A stretch of 7,663 nucleotides of DNA, taken from positions 1 to 7,663 of the forward strand of contig SHXP01000106.1 of assembly GCA_009693225.1 (NCBI GenBank), in the 5' to 3' direction. Made by a program: the position numbers and the translations under genes. How positions within the stretch are numbered: position 1 is the first letter of the stretch; each line of letters opens with the position of its first letter. The stretch comes from Limnohabitans sp. GTDB taxonomy: Bacteria; Pseudomonadota; Gammaproteobacteria; Burkholderiales; Burkholderiaceae_C. This document shows positions 6,106 through 7,663 of the stretch, one piece after another. Under the pieces are notes generated by a model that was not told the origin of the DNA, did no database searches, and was given only the letters and a program-made list of their open reading frames with translations.

Positions 6106-6926
6106 AGAGCGTGCGCCAGCCTCTTATCCGGCTGATGATGGCCGCTGTTGCATCGCTATCCTTACCGGCCACGGCAATTCCGGCGGATGTCAAAGCCGAT
6201 GTGTTCTTCGGTCCGGACATGTCGCGCAATCAGGCGTGCGATAACGCCAGAGAAGCCGCCAAAGCCAAAGCGATAGCACTGGTGAATGGGGAAAACATCT
6301 CAGCCGATCAAAGCATGCACTGCCGGCAATCCGCCAGTACCTTGCGTGAGCAGGCCTGTGAAGTGCATCGCAATGCCCTGGCCCTGATTGAAGGCCGTAT
6401 CCGTAAAAGCGAGTTGATTTCCAAAACCGTCAAAACCGTGCAAGGTGCACAAATGTGCACGGTCAGCATGGTGGTCGACGTGGTGCCGCCGGCAGTGGAT
6501 GCCGACCCGGGGTTTGATATGCGCGTCGAACTCAACCGGAGCAGTTTTCGCGCCGGTGATGCCCTGGAGATCAACATCACGCCGGCTTCCCCCATGTACG
6601 TCAGCGTTTTCAACTGGCGACCGGCATTCAGCAGGGACAACGTGGTGCGTCTGTTTCCCAATGACTTCGAAAAGAACAATTTCATCAAAGCTGTGTTGCG
6701 GCTGCCGTCTGCCGCCGCCGACAAGGCTGACAGTTTCGAACTGGAGTGGCAGGCGCCTGCAGGGCTCGACAAGGACAGCATGAGCGAGTGGGTGATCGTG
6801 GTGGCCACCAAAAAACCCATGCCCTGGCTGGCTGTGTACGGCATACAGCGATTCAAGGAAAAGCTGCTGGAAATCCCGGCCGATCAACGGCGCGTGGTGC
6901 ATCGGCCTTATCTGCTGATGCGATAA
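6102..6926 (+). CDS. Exported DUF4384-domain protein, caspase partner
   Basis: 274 residues. A Sec signal peptide covers about 1-25 (basic N-terminus, hydrophobic core, PATA). The N-terminal mature domain (about 28-135) contains an Ala/Arg/Lys helix (NAREAAKAKAIALV), four cysteines and a closing CTVSMVVDVV strand. It resembles the FlgT-N/LPP20 type of small alpha-beta domain. From about residue 139 a DUF4384 domain follows: a strand DMRVELNRSSFRAGDALEI, MYVSVFNW, VVRLFPND, then LRLP, FELEWQAPAG and WVIVVATKKP. DUF4384 is a beta-sandwich domain often found beside or fused to caspase-like proteases and protein kinases in bacteria; its role is not established. The start ATG 6102 overlaps the caspase stop (ATGA), so translation is coupled and the two proteins probably work together in the periplasm. 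The gene closes the operon. No convincing terminator follows. Confidence 0.88.
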   Translation: MKSVRQPLIRLMMAAVASLSLPATAIPADVKADVFFGPDMSRNQACDNAREAAKAKAIALVNGENISADQSMHCRQSASTLREQACEVHRNALALIEGRIRKSELISKTVKTVQGAQMCTVSMVVDVVPPAVDADPGFDMRVELNRSSFRAGDALEINITPASPMYVSVFNWRPAFSRDNVVRLFPNDFEKNNFIKAVLRLPSAAADKADSFELEWQAPAGLDKDSMSEWVIVVATKKPMPWLAVYGIQRFKEKLLEIPADQRRVVHRPYLLMR

Positions 6927-6957
6927 ACAAGAGGTTTTCGTCAGGCCGGCTTGCTGT

Positions 6958-7239
6958 TCAGTCCGCGTTGTTTTGTATCAAGCGCAATTTTGTCTCCAGC
7001 TCGTCCGCCAGTTGCCTGCGCAACGCGTACATGGTTTCGCGCTCGCTGTTGTAGGACCGGACCTGTGCGATGGAATCAAACATTTTTTGATGAATATTTC
7101 GCATTTCATCGATGGTCTGGTTCATTTGCGCTTCTATGCTTTGCAGCAGCTTCTTCTTCACCGTGAAAGCTTCTATCTGGGCCAGCAAGGGTTTCCAGGT
7201 TTCCAGAAAGTCATCCGGCTTTGTCTTGCTCTGGTTCAT
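6958..7239 (-). CDS. Small charged coiled-coil protein, hypothetical
   Basis: 93 residues from ATG 7239, or 96 from GTG 7248; neither start has a good ribosome binding site. The protein is almost entirely amphipathic helix (KPLLAQIEAFTVKKKLLQ, then a Met/Gln-rich stretch, then LRRQLADELETKLRLIQ) without a signal peptide or membrane segment, so it is probably cytoplasmic and oligomeric. The minus-strand reading is much more protein-like than the plus-strand ORFs over the same bases, which are rich in Cys, His and Phe. It is convergent with the DUF4384 gene, with 31 nt between the two stops. The probable left end of an IS21-type element begins only about 30 bp upstream of its start, so its native promoter may have been displaced. 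I do not recognise a family. Confidence 0.65.
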   Translation of the reverse strand: MNQSKTKPDDFLETWKPLLAQIEAFTVKKKLLQSIEAQMNQTIDEMRNIHQKMFDSIAQVRSYNSERETMYALRRQLADELETKLRLIQNNAD

Positions 7240-7326
7240 GTCCGCCACTGAATGCGATATGGATTCCAGCTGTTATCGCCAAGTTAATTTTGACCTAGCA
7301 AAGGGAGTTGTGCCGATTCAAAAGTG

Positions 7327-7437
7327 ACCTAGGGATTCTCTGCAAAACTCAATTTGTAAGCAATCAACAATCCGTAAGCACTTGATTTCATTGGGCGGTA
7401 TATTCTGGTAAGTGACTTTTGCAGACCATCCCTAGGT
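7327..7437. repeat. Imperfect 25-bp inverted repeat in the IS leader
   Basis: The arms are 7327-7351 and 7413-7437, with 22 of 25 positions complementary. The perfect blocks are ACCTAGGGAT/ATCCCTAGGT and TCTGCAAAA/TTTTGCAGA. A 61-bp AT-rich spacer lies between the arms. The left arm overlaps the second TGACCTAG block, so the repeat may mark transposase-binding sites or a nested small element. Confidence 0.7.
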
Positions 7438-7448
7438 GTTTTACTTGA

Positions 7449-7469
7449 CCTGCCTAAATTTTAGGCAGG
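7449..7469 (+). promoter_or_regulatory. Perfect hairpin covering the istA ribosome binding site
   Basis: CCTGCCTAAA (7449-7458) and TTTAGGCAGG (7460-7469) are exact complements around one base. The AGGAG ribosome binding site (7467-7471) overlaps the right arm, so a transcript that includes the whole hairpin would hide it. Hairpins of this kind in other insertion sequences limit transposase synthesis from read-through transcripts; here this is inferred. Confidence 0.6.
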
Positions 7470-7478
7470 AGTTAAAAG

Positions 7479-7663
7479 GTGATCACTATGGAAATTTTGG
7501 GCAAGATTCGGCGAATGTATTTTCGCAAGAAGTTATCGTTTCATGAAATCGCTAGGCTCACAGGCCTATCGCGAAACACGGTGCGTAAATGGGTCAAGCA
7601 GGACTCACCTGTGGCTACCCCTGTTTACCGAAGAGGAGCAGGCGTGCGCAAGTTGAGCACATA
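7479..7663 (+). CDS. istA: IS21-family transposase IstA, N-terminal fragment (runs off the window)
   Basis: IstA is the DDE-type transposase of IS21 elements and works with the AAA+ helper IstB, which is normally encoded just downstream. Only about 61 codons are in the window. They show the characteristic N-terminal helix-turn-helix, KIRRMYFRKKLSFHEIARL followed by TGLSRNTVRKWVKQ, then a Tyr-Arg-Arg segment and KLST where IS21 proteins usually read KL-x-p. The frame is intact to the edge. The start is either GTG 7479, with AGGAG at 7467-7471 and a 7-nt spacer, or ATG 7488, with AAGG at 7476-7479 and an 8-nt spacer. I prefer the GTG for its better ribosome binding site, with little certainty. 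The catalytic DDE residues lie outside the window, so whether the element is active cannot be judged. Confidence 0.85.
   Translation, partial: MITMEILGKIRRMYFRKKLSFHEIARLTGLSRNTVRKWVKQDSPVATPVYRRGAGVRKLST

Larger units (their letters stand above)
7271..7663 (+). mobile_element. Left end of an IS21-family insertion sequence (continues beyond the window)
   Basis: The stretch is AT-richer than the genes to its left and leads into an istA start. The probable terminus is TGTTATCGCC at 7271, since IS21-type ends start with TG. It is followed by repeated TGACCTAG blocks at 7291-7298 and 7325-7332, as expected of the multiple transposase-binding repeats in IS21 ends. An alternative end is TGTGCCG at 7309. 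The target duplication and the right end cannot be seen. The family call rests on the istA fragment; the exact boundary is a guess. Confidence 0.55.

Noticed and set aside
6434..6466. GTGCAC-rich inverted repeats inside the DUF4384 gene
   Set aside because: Short, imperfect and within well-supported coding sequence; compatible with chance.
6300..6902. 200-residue minus-strand ORF
   Set aside because: Lies fully inside the DUF4384 gene in another frame; rich in His and Gly with no domain pattern.
6973..7251. 92-residue plus-strand ORF opposite the small coiled-coil ORF
   Set aside because: The minus-strand reading has a balanced, amphipathic, charged composition; this one is hydrophobic with many His and Cys and has no ribosome binding site.
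1..7663. CRISPR arrays, tRNA or rRNA genes
   Set aside because: No regularly spaced repeats and no tRNA cloverleaf or rRNA signature found by eye on either strand.

Overview
The window looks like a chromosomal segment of a Gram-negative proteobacterium, most likely a betaproteobacterium. The reasons are moderate GC content, Sec-type signal peptides, a Lol-type lipoprotein, the style of the gnd-zwf pair and an IS21-type element. This is inference from general character; no marker in the window fixes the genus.

Layout. Positions 1-2418 hold a housekeeping sugar-phosphate operon: the 3' part of a 6-phosphogluconate dehydrogenase gene followed 9 nt later by zwf (glucose-6-phosphate dehydrogenase). 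A small secreted protein of unknown function lies on the minus strand at 2455-2760, convergent with zwf. A roughly 300-bp intergenic region separates it from a plus-strand operon at 3066-6926. That operon encodes an LPP20-like lipoprotein with a heptad-repeat coiled coil, a membrane-anchored coiled-coil protein interrupted by an in-frame TAG, an exported MORN-repeat protein, a caspase-fold protein with a clear His/Cys dyad, and an exported DUF4384-type protein. The last three sit extremely close together, with two ATGA overlaps. A short coiled-coil ORF (6958-7239, minus) converges on the operon. The right edge (about 7271-7663) is the left end and first codons of an IS21-family element (istA).

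Most interesting part. Every product of the 3066-6926 operon appears to go to the membrane or periplasm except the caspase ORF, which has no signal peptide and no convincing ribosome binding site of its own. Its reading frame is open upstream into the MORN gene and overlaps it across a run of eight A (5269-5276). A -1 shift there would join the secreted MORN domain and the caspase domain into one exported protein of about 437 residues. This may be programmed frameshifting, transcriptional slippage, a recent indel or a sequence error. The coiled-coil gene upstream carries its own anomaly: a 26-bp perfect palindrome about 28 nt before a single in-frame amber codon, after which the same frame stays open for another 165 codons. 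The locus is best read as an envelope-associated caspase/MORN/DUF4384 module whose function is unknown.
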